Source: DASYRM01 sp036004405 (GTDB lineage: Bacteria; Acidobacteriota; Vicinamibacteria; Vicinamibacterales; UBA2999). From it: 24,873 nt of DNA. Of this stretch, positions 1-7,129 are shown piece after piece. Below the pieces are notes generated by a model. It ran no database searches, was not told the DNA's origin, and saw nothing but the letters and a program-made list of their open reading frames with translations. How positions within the stretch are numbered: the first letter of the stretch is position 1; each line of letters opens with the position of its first letter. The stretch lies in the NCBI GenBank assembly GCA_036004405.1, contig DASYRM010000226.1:1-24873 (forward strand). Direction: 5' to 3'. Both the position numbers and the translations under genes were made by a program.

Positions 1-1144
1 GCGACGAGCGGCGGCGCTCCTTCGTGCCTGCCGCAACGTCATCCGACAGCGCGTGGGCGGTGGTCCCCTCCTCGTGCGAGTAGGTGAAGACGCCCAGGTG
101 ATCGAACTGGACGCTCTTCACGAAGGCCTGGAGCTCGGCAAAATCCTCTGCCGTTTCGCCCGGATAGCCGACGATGACCGTGGTTCGCAGCGCCACGTCC
201 GGCACGCGCGTCCGGATGCGGTCGAGCAGCTTCTCGTAGGTGGCGCGCGTCCCCGGGCGCTTCATCCGCTTCAGCACCGCGTCCGAGGCGTGCTGCAGCG
301 GCAGGTCGACGTAGCGGCACACCTTGTCGTAGGCGGCCATGGCGTCCAGGACGTCGTCGCCAATCGTCGTCGGGTAGAGGTAGAGCATGCGGATCCACTC
401 GATGCCGTCGACCTGCTGCAAGGCGCCGAGCAGGCGGGCCAGCGCGCCGCGCTCGCCGCGATCGATGCCGTAGAACGTCGTGTCCTGCGAGATGAGCAGC
501 AGCTCTTTCACCCCGCGGGCCGCGAGCGCTTCGGCTTCCCGCACGATCGAGTCGTGCGGCCGGCTGCGGTAGTGCCCGCGGAGCGTGGGGATGATGCAGA
601 AGCCGCACTTGTAGTCGCACCCCTCGGCAATCTTGATGTAGGCGTAGTGCCGGGGCGTTGCGAGGAGGCGCGGAGTCTCGGCGTCGTAAAGATACGTTGG
701 CAGAGAGGGCCGAGAAGGCAGAGAGGGCGGAGAAGGGAACGCGTCCCCACGCGATCGAAGTACCTGAATCAGCCCGCCTGGCCGCACGGCCGGCGCCGCC
801 GGGCCGCCGAGGGCTTCGACGATCGCCGGCACTTCACCGGTGCCGATGATGTGGTCGATCTCGGGAATCTGCGCCTTGAGCTCGTCGCGGTAGCGTTCGG
901 CCAGGCAGCCGGCGACGACGAGCGTCTTGCAGGCGCCCGTTTTCTTGAACTCGGCCATCTCGAGGATGGCGTCCACCGACTCCTGCTTGGCCTTGTCGAT
1001 GAAGGCGCAGGTGTTGACCACCAGCACCTCGGCCCCTTCGGGGTCTCGTGTCAGCTCGTACCCCGCCTGCTGGGCCAGCCCCAGCATCACCTCGGAATCC
1101 ACGAGGTTCTTGGGGCACCCGAGCGACACCATGCCGATTTTCAT
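1..1144 (-). CDS. rimO: Ribosomal protein S12 methylthiotransferase RimO (3' end outside window)
   Basis: Radical-SAM methylthiotransferase that adds a methylthio group to the conserved aspartate of ribosomal protein S12 in the cytosol. Reading from ATG 1144, 381 residues are visible. The N-terminal MTTase domain opens with the RimO signature VSLGCPKNLVDSE and has cluster cysteines C10, C46 and C80. The radical-SAM domain carries CDYKCGFC (C176, C180, C183) followed by IIPTLRG, which is RimO-type rather than MiaB-type. The frame runs off the window edge, so the last part of the radical-SAM domain and the TRAM domain are not seen. Residues about 137-149 (PSPPSLPSRPSLP) in the interdomain linker are encoded by a 9-bp tandem repeat, which is unusual. 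A TACTCT box (1156-1161) lies 11 nt before the ATG with no clear Shine-Dalgarno. Divergent from the NHL-repeat gene. Confidence 0.95.
   Translation of the reverse strand, partial: MKIGMVSLGCPKNLVDSEVMLGLAQQAGYELTRDPEGAEVLVVNTCAFIDKAKQESVDAILEMAEFKKTGACKTLVVAGCLAERYRDELKAQIPEIDHIIGTGEVPAIVEALGGPAAPAVRPGGLIQVLRSRGDAFPSPPSLPSRPSLPTYLYDAETPRLLATPRHYAYIKIAEGCDYKCGFCIIPTLRGHYRSRPHDSIVREAEALAARGVKELLLISQDTTFYGIDRGERGALARLLGALQQVDGIEWIRMLYLYPTTIGDDVLDAMAAYDKVCRYVDLPLQHASDAVLKRMKRPGTRATYEKLLDRIRTRVPDVALRTTVIVGYPGETAEDFAELQAFVKSVQFDHLGVFTYSHEEGTTAHALSDDVAAGTKERRRSS
699..734. repeat. 9-bp tandem repeat (four units, GGCRGAGAR type) inside rimO
   Basis: Four contiguous 9-mers read on the + strand: GGCAGAGAG, GGCCGAGAA, GGCAGAGAG, GGCGGAGAA. 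A unit is three codons, so the array stays in the rimO frame and encodes a Pro/Ser-rich linker. The same unit forms the intergenic array at 14296-14334. Confidence 0.9.
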
Positions 1145-1196
1145 GCGGAACGATCAGAGTACCACGTGCTAGCATCCGGCGCCGCCGAGGAACGCC
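1145..1196. promoter_or_regulatory. Short divergent promoter region between rimO and the NHL-repeat gene
   Basis: Only 52 bp separate the two start codons, so both promoters must lie here or overlap coding DNA. On the minus strand TACTCT (1156-1161) is a possible -10 for rimO. On the plus strand TAGCAT (1170-1175) is a possible -10 for the NHL gene, and GAGG at 1187-1190 is its likely ribosome binding site. A CACGTG palindrome sits between them. No convincing -35 is seen. Confidence 0.35.
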
Positions 1197-2228
1197 ATGA
1201 TGAGAAGTCTGGCCGTTGCCGTTTTGATGGCCGCCGCGCTGTCGGCGCAGAGCCGGCCCGTCCGCTACGAGGCCGACGTCAGCTGGCCGAAGCCGCTCCC
1301 GAACCAGTGGGTGCTGGGCGGTCTCGGCGGCGTGTGCGTGGACGCGCAGGACCACGTGTTCATCCTCAACCGTCAGGACGTGGCCGACGGCGACCTGAAC
1401 GCCGCGCGCCTCGCGTCGCAGATCATCGAGTTCGACCAGGCCGGCGCGGTGGTCAACTCGTGGGGCGATCCGGCGAAGCTCGATCCGCGGCTTCACTCGT
1501 GTCATGTGGACAAAGACACCAACATCTGGATTGCCAGCAGCCCGTCGGGCATGATCCAGAAGTACACGCACGACGGCCGCACGCTGCTGCTGCAGATCGG
1601 CAAGAAGGGCACGCTCGATTCGTCCGACGGCACCGCCAAGGGAACGCCGCTGAACTCGAGCGCGGCCGTGTTCTTCATGCCGTCGAGCATCGCCGTCGAT
1701 TCGCAGAACGGTGAGGTGTTCGTGTCGGACGGCGAGAGCACCGGCGGCAACCGCCGCGTGGCCGTCCTCGACGCTGACGGGAAGTTCCTGCGGCAGTGGC
1801 GGCCCGAGGTGGCCGATACCGTGCACTGCCTGGCGATGGCGCGGGATCATCTGGTCTACGTGTGCGACCGTACCGGCTCGCGCATCCTCGTCTACGACAC
1901 GACAGGACGACTGCAGCGGACGATTGCGGTGCCGTGGACCCCGGTGACGGCGCCGGGTGACGGCAAGCGCGTCGAGACAGGCGGCTCGGCGGTGGCGATC
2001 GCCTTCTCGCCCGATCAGCGGCAGCTTTTCGTCATCAATCAGAACAACGCGCGCGTGGAGATCCTCGATCGCGAGAGCGGCGCGATCGTCGGTAGCTTTG
2101 GCCGCGCCGGCACGTTTCCGGGCGAGTTCAACCAGGCCCACGGCATCGCCGTGGATTCGCGCGGCAACGTCTACGTCGCCGAGAACCGCGGCCGCCGGAT
2201 CCACAAGTTCAGGCCTCTTCGCCCTTAG
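1197..2228 (+). CDS. Secreted NHL-repeat / six-bladed beta-propeller protein
   Basis: 343-residue exported protein. The N-terminus (MMRSLAVAVLMAAALSAQS) is a short signal peptide ending at an A-x-A-like site. The body contains NHL-type blades such as GGVCVDAQDHVFILNR, SSIAVDSQNGEVFVSDGES and HGIAVDSRGNVYVAENRGRR, the last with the classic closing 'RIHKF'. This matches peptidyl-alpha-hydroxyglycine lyase-like or SMP-30-like propellers that are common as periplasmic or extracellular proteins in Acidobacteria. The family is functionally mixed, and no catalytic residues can be assigned here. The start at 1197 is supported by GAGG 7 nt upstream; a second ATG follows directly. It ends 31 nt before asnS and could be co-transcribed with it, although asnS has its own -10-like box. 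Confidence 0.85.
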   Translation: MMRSLAVAVLMAAALSAQSRPVRYEADVSWPKPLPNQWVLGGLGGVCVDAQDHVFILNRQDVADGDLNAARLASQIIEFDQAGAVVNSWGDPAKLDPRLHSCHVDKDTNIWIASSPSGMIQKYTHDGRTLLLQIGKKGTLDSSDGTAKGTPLNSSAAVFFMPSSIAVDSQNGEVFVSDGESTGGNRRVAVLDADGKFLRQWRPEVADTVHCLAMARDHLVYVCDRTGSRILVYDTTGRLQRTIAVPWTPVTAPGDGKRVETGGSAVAIAFSPDQRQLFVINQNNARVEILDRESGAIVGSFGRAGTFPGEFNQAHGIAVDSRGNVYVAENRGRRIHKFRPLRP

Positions 2229-2259
2229 CCTTTGGCCTGTCCTAGGATTACGGTTAGCC

Positions 2260-3678
2260 ATGTCCACCGTCGATCGCCCCGATATCGCGTCGCTGCTCAA
2301 GGGACACCTGCCGGTCGGGAGCCGCGTCTCCGTTCGAGGGTGGGTTCGAACGCGCCGCGACTCCAAGGCAGGTCTGTCATTCGTTCACGTCCACGACGGC
2401 TCGTGCTTCGATCCGATTCAGGTCGTGGCGCCCGCGCAGTTGCCGAACTACGAGAGCGAGGTCAAGAAGCTGACGTCGGGATGCGCGGTGATGGCGAGCG
2501 GTGTCCTGGTGCAGAGTCAGGGGCAGGGCCAGTCCGTCGAGGTGCAAGCCGACGCCGTTGAAGTCGTCGGGTGGGTGGACGACCCCGAGGGATATCCGAT
2601 TCAGCCGAAGCGCGCGTCGTTCGAGTATCTCCGCGAAGTGGCGCACCTCCGCCCGCGCACGAACACCCTCGGCGCCGTGGCGCGCGTCCGCCACTGCCTC
2701 AGCATGGCCATCCATCGCTACTTTCACGAGCACGGGTTCTTCTGGGTGCACACGCCGATCGTCACCGCAAGCGATGCCGAAGGCGCCGGCGAGATGTTTC
2801 GCGTCAGCACGCTCGATCTCGCGAACGTGCCAGCGATCCCGCGCACCCCGGAAGGGCGCACCGACTTCAGCGGCGACTTCTTCGGCCGCGAAGCCTTCCT
2901 CACCGTCAGCGGACAGCTCAACGTCGAGACCTACTGTCTCGCCTTGTCGAAGGTCTACACGTTCGGCCCGACGTTCCGCGCCGAGAACAGCAACACGAGC
3001 CGGCACCTCGCCGAGTTCTGGATGGTGGAGCCCGAGATCGCGTTCGCCGATCTGCACGCCGACGCAGACCTCGCCGAGTCGTTTCTCAAATACATCCTGA
3101 CGGCGCTCCTCAACGAGCGCGGCGATGACTTGAAGTTCTTCGCCGACCGCATCGACAAGGGCTGCATCGCCCGCGTCGAAGCGTTCGTGAAGTCCCCGTT
3201 CGAGCGCATCACGTATACCGATGCGATCGCTGCCCTCGAAAAAAGCGGGAAGACGTTCGAGTTCCCGGTGCACTGGGGCATGGATCTCCAATCGGAGCAC
3301 GAACGCTGGCTCACCGAAGAGCACGTGAAGGCCCCGGTCGTCGTCATGAACTATCCCAAGGAGATCAAAGCGTTCTACATGCGCATGAACGACGACGGCA
3401 AGACGGTGGCGGCGATGGACGTGCTGGCGCCGGGCATCGGCGAGATCATCGGCGGCTCACAGCGCGAGGAGCGGCTCGATCATCTCGATCGCCGTCTGGA
3501 GGAACTGCACCTCGACCCGAAGGCGTACTGGTGGTATCGCGACTTGCGCCGATACGGCACCGTGCCGCACGCCGGGTTCGGTCTTGGCCTCGAGCGGACG
3601 ATCATCTACGCCACCGGGATGGCCAATATCCGTGATGTGATTCCGTTCCCGCGTACACCCGGCCACGCGGCGTTCTAG
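2260..3678 (+). CDS. asnS: Asparagine--tRNA ligase
   Basis: Class II aminoacyl-tRNA synthetase charging tRNA-Asn, 472 residues, close to the usual bacterial length of about 466. The N-terminal OB-fold anticodon-binding domain is seen in VSVRGWVRTRRDSKAGLSFV. The catalytic core has motif 2 (FRAENSNTSRHLAEFWMVEPE) and motif 3 (GFGLGLERTIIYATGMANIRDVIPFPRTPG), and ends at the expected position after PFPRTPGH. The EGAGEMF and SGQLNVE segments are typical of AsnRS rather than AspRS. The open frame extends upstream to 1957, but that part overlaps the NHL gene and is spurious; ATG 2260 gives the family N-terminus. No Shine-Dalgarno is evident; a TAGGAT box (2243-2248) lies 11 nt upstream of the ATG. 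Confidence 0.97.
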   Translation: MSTVDRPDIASLLKGHLPVGSRVSVRGWVRTRRDSKAGLSFVHVHDGSCFDPIQVVAPAQLPNYESEVKKLTSGCAVMASGVLVQSQGQGQSVEVQADAVEVVGWVDDPEGYPIQPKRASFEYLREVAHLRPRTNTLGAVARVRHCLSMAIHRYFHEHGFFWVHTPIVTASDAEGAGEMFRVSTLDLANVPAIPRTPEGRTDFSGDFFGREAFLTVSGQLNVETYCLALSKVYTFGPTFRAENSNTSRHLAEFWMVEPEIAFADLHADADLAESFLKYILTALLNERGDDLKFFADRIDKGCIARVEAFVKSPFERITYTDAIAALEKSGKTFEFPVHWGMDLQSEHERWLTEEHVKAPVVVMNYPKEIKAFYMRMNDDGKTVAAMDVLAPGIGEIIGGSQREERLDHLDRRLEELHLDPKAYWWYRDLRRYGTVPHAGFGLGLERTIIYATGMANIRDVIPFPRTPGHAAF

Positions 3679-3692
3679 CCCAAGTTCTGATC

Positions 3693-3717
3693 TGTAGAGG
3701 CGAACCTGAAAGGTTCG
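3693..3717. terminator. Hairpin between convergent asnS and isomerase genes
   Basis: Perfect 7-bp arms CGAACCT (3701-3707) and AGGTTCG (3711-3717) around a 3-nt loop, preceded by GTAGAGG. It lies in the 49-bp gap between two convergent stop codons. On the minus strand it reads through TTTCA in the loop, resembling the other TTCA-loop hairpins in this window. There is no canonical U-tract, so the terminator role is inferred from position. Confidence 0.5.
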
Positions 3718-3727
3718 AAAAACTGCC

Positions 3728-4579
3728 TCAAAGGATGACGAACGTGCTCTCGAGCCGCTCGCGCGCGTCGGCGCAGCGCCGCAGCGCCGCCATCGCATCG
3801 CCGTTGTCGGCCACCTCGAACATCAGCACGCCGTCGTAGCCGATCTTCTGCGTCTCCATCATCGCCACGTCCCAGTCGATGCTCCCGCCGAACGGCGGCA
3901 GGTGATCGTCGGCGCGCCGGCGGTTGTCGTGCACGTGGGTGGTGATCAGATGGCCCGACAGCTCTTCGATGGCTTCGGCCACGTCGCCCATCAGATGCGC
4001 GTGCCCGTAGTCCAGGCAGATGCCGGCGTCGAGGTCCTCGGTCTCGTCCTCGATCAAGCGCACGAGCGCCGCCGGCGTGGAGAGCAGGTTGGGGATCACT
4101 TCGACCGCCACCTGTACGCCCACGGCCTGCGCCGCTGCCGCAATCTGCTCCAGGCTGCGGCGTGCGGCGGCTGGCTGGTTGTCGTTGGCGGGCGGGTTCG
4201 TACGCGTGGGCACGCCGAGGTGCAGCACCAGGTAGCGGAACGGAATCCGGGCGGCGAGGGCCAGCGCGGCTCTGGCTTCGTCCACCGCGACGGCGCGGCG
4301 AGCTTCGTCGCCCGACGCGGTGGAGTAGGGCACTACCATCTCGCCGCGACGCACGGCTTCGGCAATGGGTGCGTGCACCGAGTGCAGCTCGAGCCCCGTC
4401 TCCCGCAGCCAGTCCGCAAGATTCGACACAGCGGTGTCGTCCCGGTAGTCGAAGTGGGTGCGGGTGGCGAAGACCTCCACCGCGTGGAAGCCGTGGCGTG
4501 CCACGAGCGCAAGGTGGTCGCGCGTCAGCCGGTGGTCGTGGAAGAGATGCGTGGAGAGCCCGAAGCGCCGATCGCCCAC
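3728..4579 (-). CDS. Sugar phosphate isomerase/epimerase-like TIM-barrel protein
   Basis: 283 residues of the xylose-isomerase-like TIM-barrel (AP endonuclease family 2) fold. Likely metal-ligand strands are visible: VEVIPN (Glu), CLDYGHAHLMGD (Asp/His), THVHDN (His) and MFEVAD (Glu), in the expected order. Substrate is unknown; relatives isomerise or epimerise sugars, inositols or hydroxypyruvate. GTG 4579 is the only reasonable start: in the same frame the AmgK stop TAA lies five codons upstream. It is the last gene of the six-gene run, 12 nt after the kinase gene. No strong Shine-Dalgarno is seen, so translation may depend on coupling to the kinase gene. Confidence 0.8.
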   Translation of the reverse strand: MGDRRFGLSTHLFHDHRLTRDHLALVARHGFHAVEVFATRTHFDYRDDTAVSNLADWLRETGLELHSVHAPIAEAVRRGEMVVPYSTASGDEARRAVAVDEARAALALAARIPFRYLVLHLGVPTRTNPPANDNQPAAARRSLEQIAAAAQAVGVQVAVEVIPNLLSTPAALVRLIEDETEDLDAGICLDYGHAHLMGDVAEAIEELSGHLITTHVHDNRRRADDHLPPFGGSIDWDVAMMETQKIGYDGVLMFEVADNGDAMAALRRCADARERLESTFVIL

Positions 4580-4591
4580 GGTGAGGCCATG

Positions 4592-5620
4592 TTAGCGCAG
4601 CTCGGGCAGCGCGCCGGCGAGCAGCTCGCGCAGACGGGCAAAGCGCGGATGACGCTCGAGATTGGCGCGCACATAGGCGAGCGTGCGCGGGATGTACTGG
4701 ATGTAGACCGGGTTGACGCGCGCGGCGGCCTGGAAGCCGAAGGTGCCGAGCGCTTTCAGGTTCCGCTGCAGCGCCATCAGGTCGAAGCGGGTGCGGAACG
4801 ACAGGCCGTCGCCGCTGCCCGCGCTGGTGCCCTGGCCGCGGAGCGCCAGAAAGTAGGCGATGAGCTCGTCCACCTGCGCGTCGGTGAGGTCCATATAGGA
4901 GTCGCGGAGCAGCGACGCCAGGTCGTACGTGTCGGGGCCCAGTCGCGCATCCTGGAAGTCGATGATGTAGAGCTGCCCCTCGTGGAGCATCAGATTGCGG
5001 CTGTGATAGTCGCGATGGCACAGCACGCGGGGCTCCGCGGCGAGCTCGCCGACGATGGTCGCGAACTCTTCGGACAGCGCCGCGCGGGCGTCGTCGGTGA
5101 AGGACGCGCCGCGATATGCCTCGAGGAAGTGCTTCAGGAAGAAGTTCAGCTCCCAGGTGAGCTTCTCGACGTCGAACGCGATGCCATAGGGCACGTAGCC
5201 GGGGCCCGCGAGCTCCGCGCCGCGCCGCTGCAGCATGGCAATGAGGCCCACGGCCTCGCGATAGAGGGCGGCGTGCTCCCCAGGGGTCGCCGCTCCGAGA
5301 TGCGCCTGCAGCGTCACGTCGCCCAGATCCTGCAGCGCGATGATGCCGAGCGCGTTCGAGTGCGCGAGGATGCGCGGCACCGGCACCGGCATCGAGGCCA
5401 GCAGGCTGGCGACGTTCACGAATGGAAGCTGATCGAAGTCGATCCCTTCGGGGTGGACGGCCAGCACCTGCGACGCATCCTGGGGCACGAGCACCCTGAA
5501 GTAGCGGCGGTCGGAGGCGTCGCCGGAGAGCGCGACGACCGAGGCGCCGCGCTGCGCCAGCCCGCACTGTGACAGGAAGAGATCGATGCGTGTCCGGACG
5601 TCGGTTGTTGTCGTTGTCAC
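4592..5620 (-). CDS. amgK: Sugar kinase of the AmgK / aminoglycoside phosphotransferase family
   Basis: 342 residues with the phosphotransferase-enzyme (APH-like) fold. The catalytic loop LCHRDYHSRNLM (catalytic Asp204, Asn209) and the metal-binding IDFQDARLGPDTYDLASLLRD (221-240) match AmgK, which phosphorylates the anomeric position of N-acetylmuramic acid and N-acetylglucosamine. In Pseudomonas putida AmgK works with MurU to recycle peptidoglycan sugars to UDP-MurNAc and bypass de novo synthesis. The MurU-like gene is directly upstream, separated by 13 nt, which strengthens the call. The start is GTG 5620 with GGAG shortly upstream; the ATG just before it reads into a stop. Exact sugar specificity is inferred, not shown. 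Confidence 0.85.
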   Translation of the reverse strand: MTTTTTDVRTRIDLFLSQCGLAQRGASVVALSGDASDRRYFRVLVPQDASQVLAVHPEGIDFDQLPFVNVASLLASMPVPVPRILAHSNALGIIALQDLGDVTLQAHLGAATPGEHAALYREAVGLIAMLQRRGAELAGPGYVPYGIAFDVEKLTWELNFFLKHFLEAYRGASFTDDARAALSEEFATIVGELAAEPRVLCHRDYHSRNLMLHEGQLYIIDFQDARLGPDTYDLASLLRDSYMDLTDAQVDELIAYFLALRGQGTSAGSGDGLSFRTRFDLMALQRNLKALGTFGFQAAARVNPVYIQYIPRTLAYVRANLERHPRFARLRELLAGALPELR

Positions 5621-5633
5621 TCCGGCTCCATCG

Positions 5634-6542
5634 TCAGCTCAGTGAGGATACCGCCAGGTGGCCGATCGCCTGCTCGCCCGGCGCGAGCTCGCCGTCGATC
5701 CGGCGGATGATCTGGTCCTTCCACGAGGTGCGCGCCGGAATCCTGGCGCCGTCGGTGACGATACAGCGCTCGACCGCTGCGCTCTCGCCAAGCTCGACGT
5801 CGTCCCAGAGAATCGACCGGTGGGCCGGCGCCGTGCCCTCCCGATCGGCAAAGGCCATGGACGTGGCGTAGTAGTCGAGCGGCGTTCCGATGTCGTGGCA
5901 GATCGCCTGGGTCGGGAGCACGCGCACGCTGCCCGGCCGCGCCGCGTTCAGCGCCGGATAGAGCGCGGCCAGCGACTCGTACGGCGTGTCGGCCGGCACG
6001 GTGTCGAATGCCGCGGCCTCCACCACCTGCACGCCGAAGTAGTGGTACGACGGCTGCTGCGACCCGCGCGGCGCGACGCCCGCCAGGACGCCGTCGGGAC
6101 CGGCCACCAGGCCGCTGTATTTGTACGGCTCGGTGTTGGGCACGCCCGCCATGGTGACGAGCGCACCGGAACGCGCGTGGTGATCGAGCAGGGGCGCGAG
6201 ATCCAGCGTCGTCAGCGTGTCGCCGTTGACGACCAGGAATCGGGACGCGCCCAGGATTGGCGCCGCGCGCTTCGGACCGCCGGCCGATCCGAGCACGGGC
6301 GTTTCCCACGAGTAGCGGACGCGCACCCCGAGGTCCTGCCCATCGCCCACGATGCGCGTCAGCGTTTCCGGCATGTGGTGCAGGTTGAGCACGACATCGG
6401 TGACGCCGGCCGTCCGCAGCCAGCGGATGATGCGGACGACCAGCGGCTGCCCGGCCACCGGCAGCGCGGCCTTGGCGCGCACGAGCGAGAGCGGCCGCAG
6501 GCGCGTGGCCAGACCGGCCGTCAGAACCAGCGCGGGCATCAT
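5634..6542 (-). CDS. murU: MurU-like sugar-1-phosphate nucleotidyltransferase
   Basis: 302-residue NTP transferase. The N-terminal nucleotide-binding loop is TAGLATRLRPLS (residues 8-19), followed by the conserved Lys24 in RAKAALPVAGQPL and the metal-binding VVNGDT (Asp108). The size and lack of a long left-handed helix domain fit MurU, which makes UDP-MurNAc from MurNAc-1-phosphate. Co-location with the AmgK-like kinase supports a recycling role; a heptose or mannose-1-phosphate substrate remains possible. The ATG at 6542 overlaps the stop of the CYTH gene as ATGA, a sign of translational coupling. A second ATG follows directly at 6539. The open frame upstream of 6542 lies inside the CYTH gene and is not real. 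Confidence 0.85.
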   Translation of the reverse strand: MMPALVLTAGLATRLRPLSLVRAKAALPVAGQPLVVRIIRWLRTAGVTDVVLNLHHMPETLTRIVGDGQDLGVRVRYSWETPVLGSAGGPKRAAPILGASRFLVVNGDTLTTLDLAPLLDHHARSGALVTMAGVPNTEPYKYSGLVAGPDGVLAGVAPRGSQQPSYHYFGVQVVEAAAFDTVPADTPYESLAALYPALNAARPGSVRVLPTQAICHDIGTPLDYYATSMAFADREGTAPAHRSILWDDVELGESAAVERCIVTDGARIPARTSWKDQIIRRIDGELAPGEQAIGHLAVSSLS

Positions 6543-7102
6543 GCGCGGGTGGGGTCTCCCGCGTCGAACAGCATGTCGCGCGCGCTCAGCTTGTGTGCCT
6601 GCGCGAACGCCGCGAAGAGGCCGCGATAGGAATTCAGGATGAAGTCGGCCGAAGAGCAGCCCAAGGCGTCCGTCGCGGTAAGGATGCCCTCTTCCGAGCC
6701 TTCGATTTCGAGATAGGTCCCGACCGGCGTCTCGTCGAGCGCGATCACGACGCCCGGCGCCTCGTACTCCTCTCGGAACTTCTGGTAGCGGAACCACGCG
6801 ACGAGCCCGAGCTCGTGGAGGACGCGGCGCAGTACCTCGGCGTCGGCCACTTCGGTCTCCTGCTCCTCGCGAATCTTCATCGGGCCCGGCTGCACCGGCC
6901 CCTTGTAGGTCAGGAACGCGCGATCCGGCTCGCAGCGCAGGCGCACCACGCCGCGCTTGGCGCGCAGCACGCCGTCCGGTGTGTCGAAGAGGGTGTCGTC
7001 CTGGAGGCGGCGGGGCCGCAGCGGTGCGGCCCCGATTTTCGAGAGGGCGGCGCGTGCGAGGTCAGGATCGGCGAACCGGATCTTGACCTCGCGCTCGAGC
7101 AC
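6539..7102 (-). CDS. CYTH-domain protein (class IV adenylate cyclase / triphosphatase type)
   Basis: 187 residues forming one CYTH domain. The N-terminal ExExK signature is present as E3-R-E5-V-K7, followed by basic and acidic tunnel residues (RLQDDTLFDT, VRLRCE, FLTYKG, EIEGSEE) and a carboxy-terminal YRGLFAAF. CYTH proteins cleave inorganic or thiamine triphosphate or, in CyaB, form cAMP; the sequence alone does not separate these. GTG 7102 is the start, with GGAG about 8 nt upstream. It sits 27 nt after the HtrA gene and overlaps murU by 4 nt. The tight link to a nucleotidyltransferase that releases pyrophosphate is suggestive but not proof of a shared pathway. Confidence 0.85.
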   Translation of the reverse strand: MLEREVKIRFADPDLARAALSKIGAAPLRPRRLQDDTLFDTPDGVLRAKRGVVRLRCEPDRAFLTYKGPVQPGPMKIREEQETEVADAEVLRRVLHELGLVAWFRYQKFREEYEAPGVVIALDETPVGTYLEIEGSEEGILTATDALGCSSADFILNSYRGLFAAFAQAHKLSARDMLFDAGDPTRA

Positions 7103-7129
7103 TAGCGATGCTCCGTCACGAGAGGCCTG

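Noticed and set aside
53..1714. Long plus-strand open frame opposite rimO and continuing across the NHL gene
   Set aside because: Arg/His-rich translation without domains; it is the antisense shadow of rimO and an off-frame reading of the NHL gene in GC-rich DNA.
3675..5567. Long minus-strand open frame of about 630 codons
   Set aside because: Overlaps the isomerase and kinase genes in another frame, very Arg-rich, no recognisable domain.
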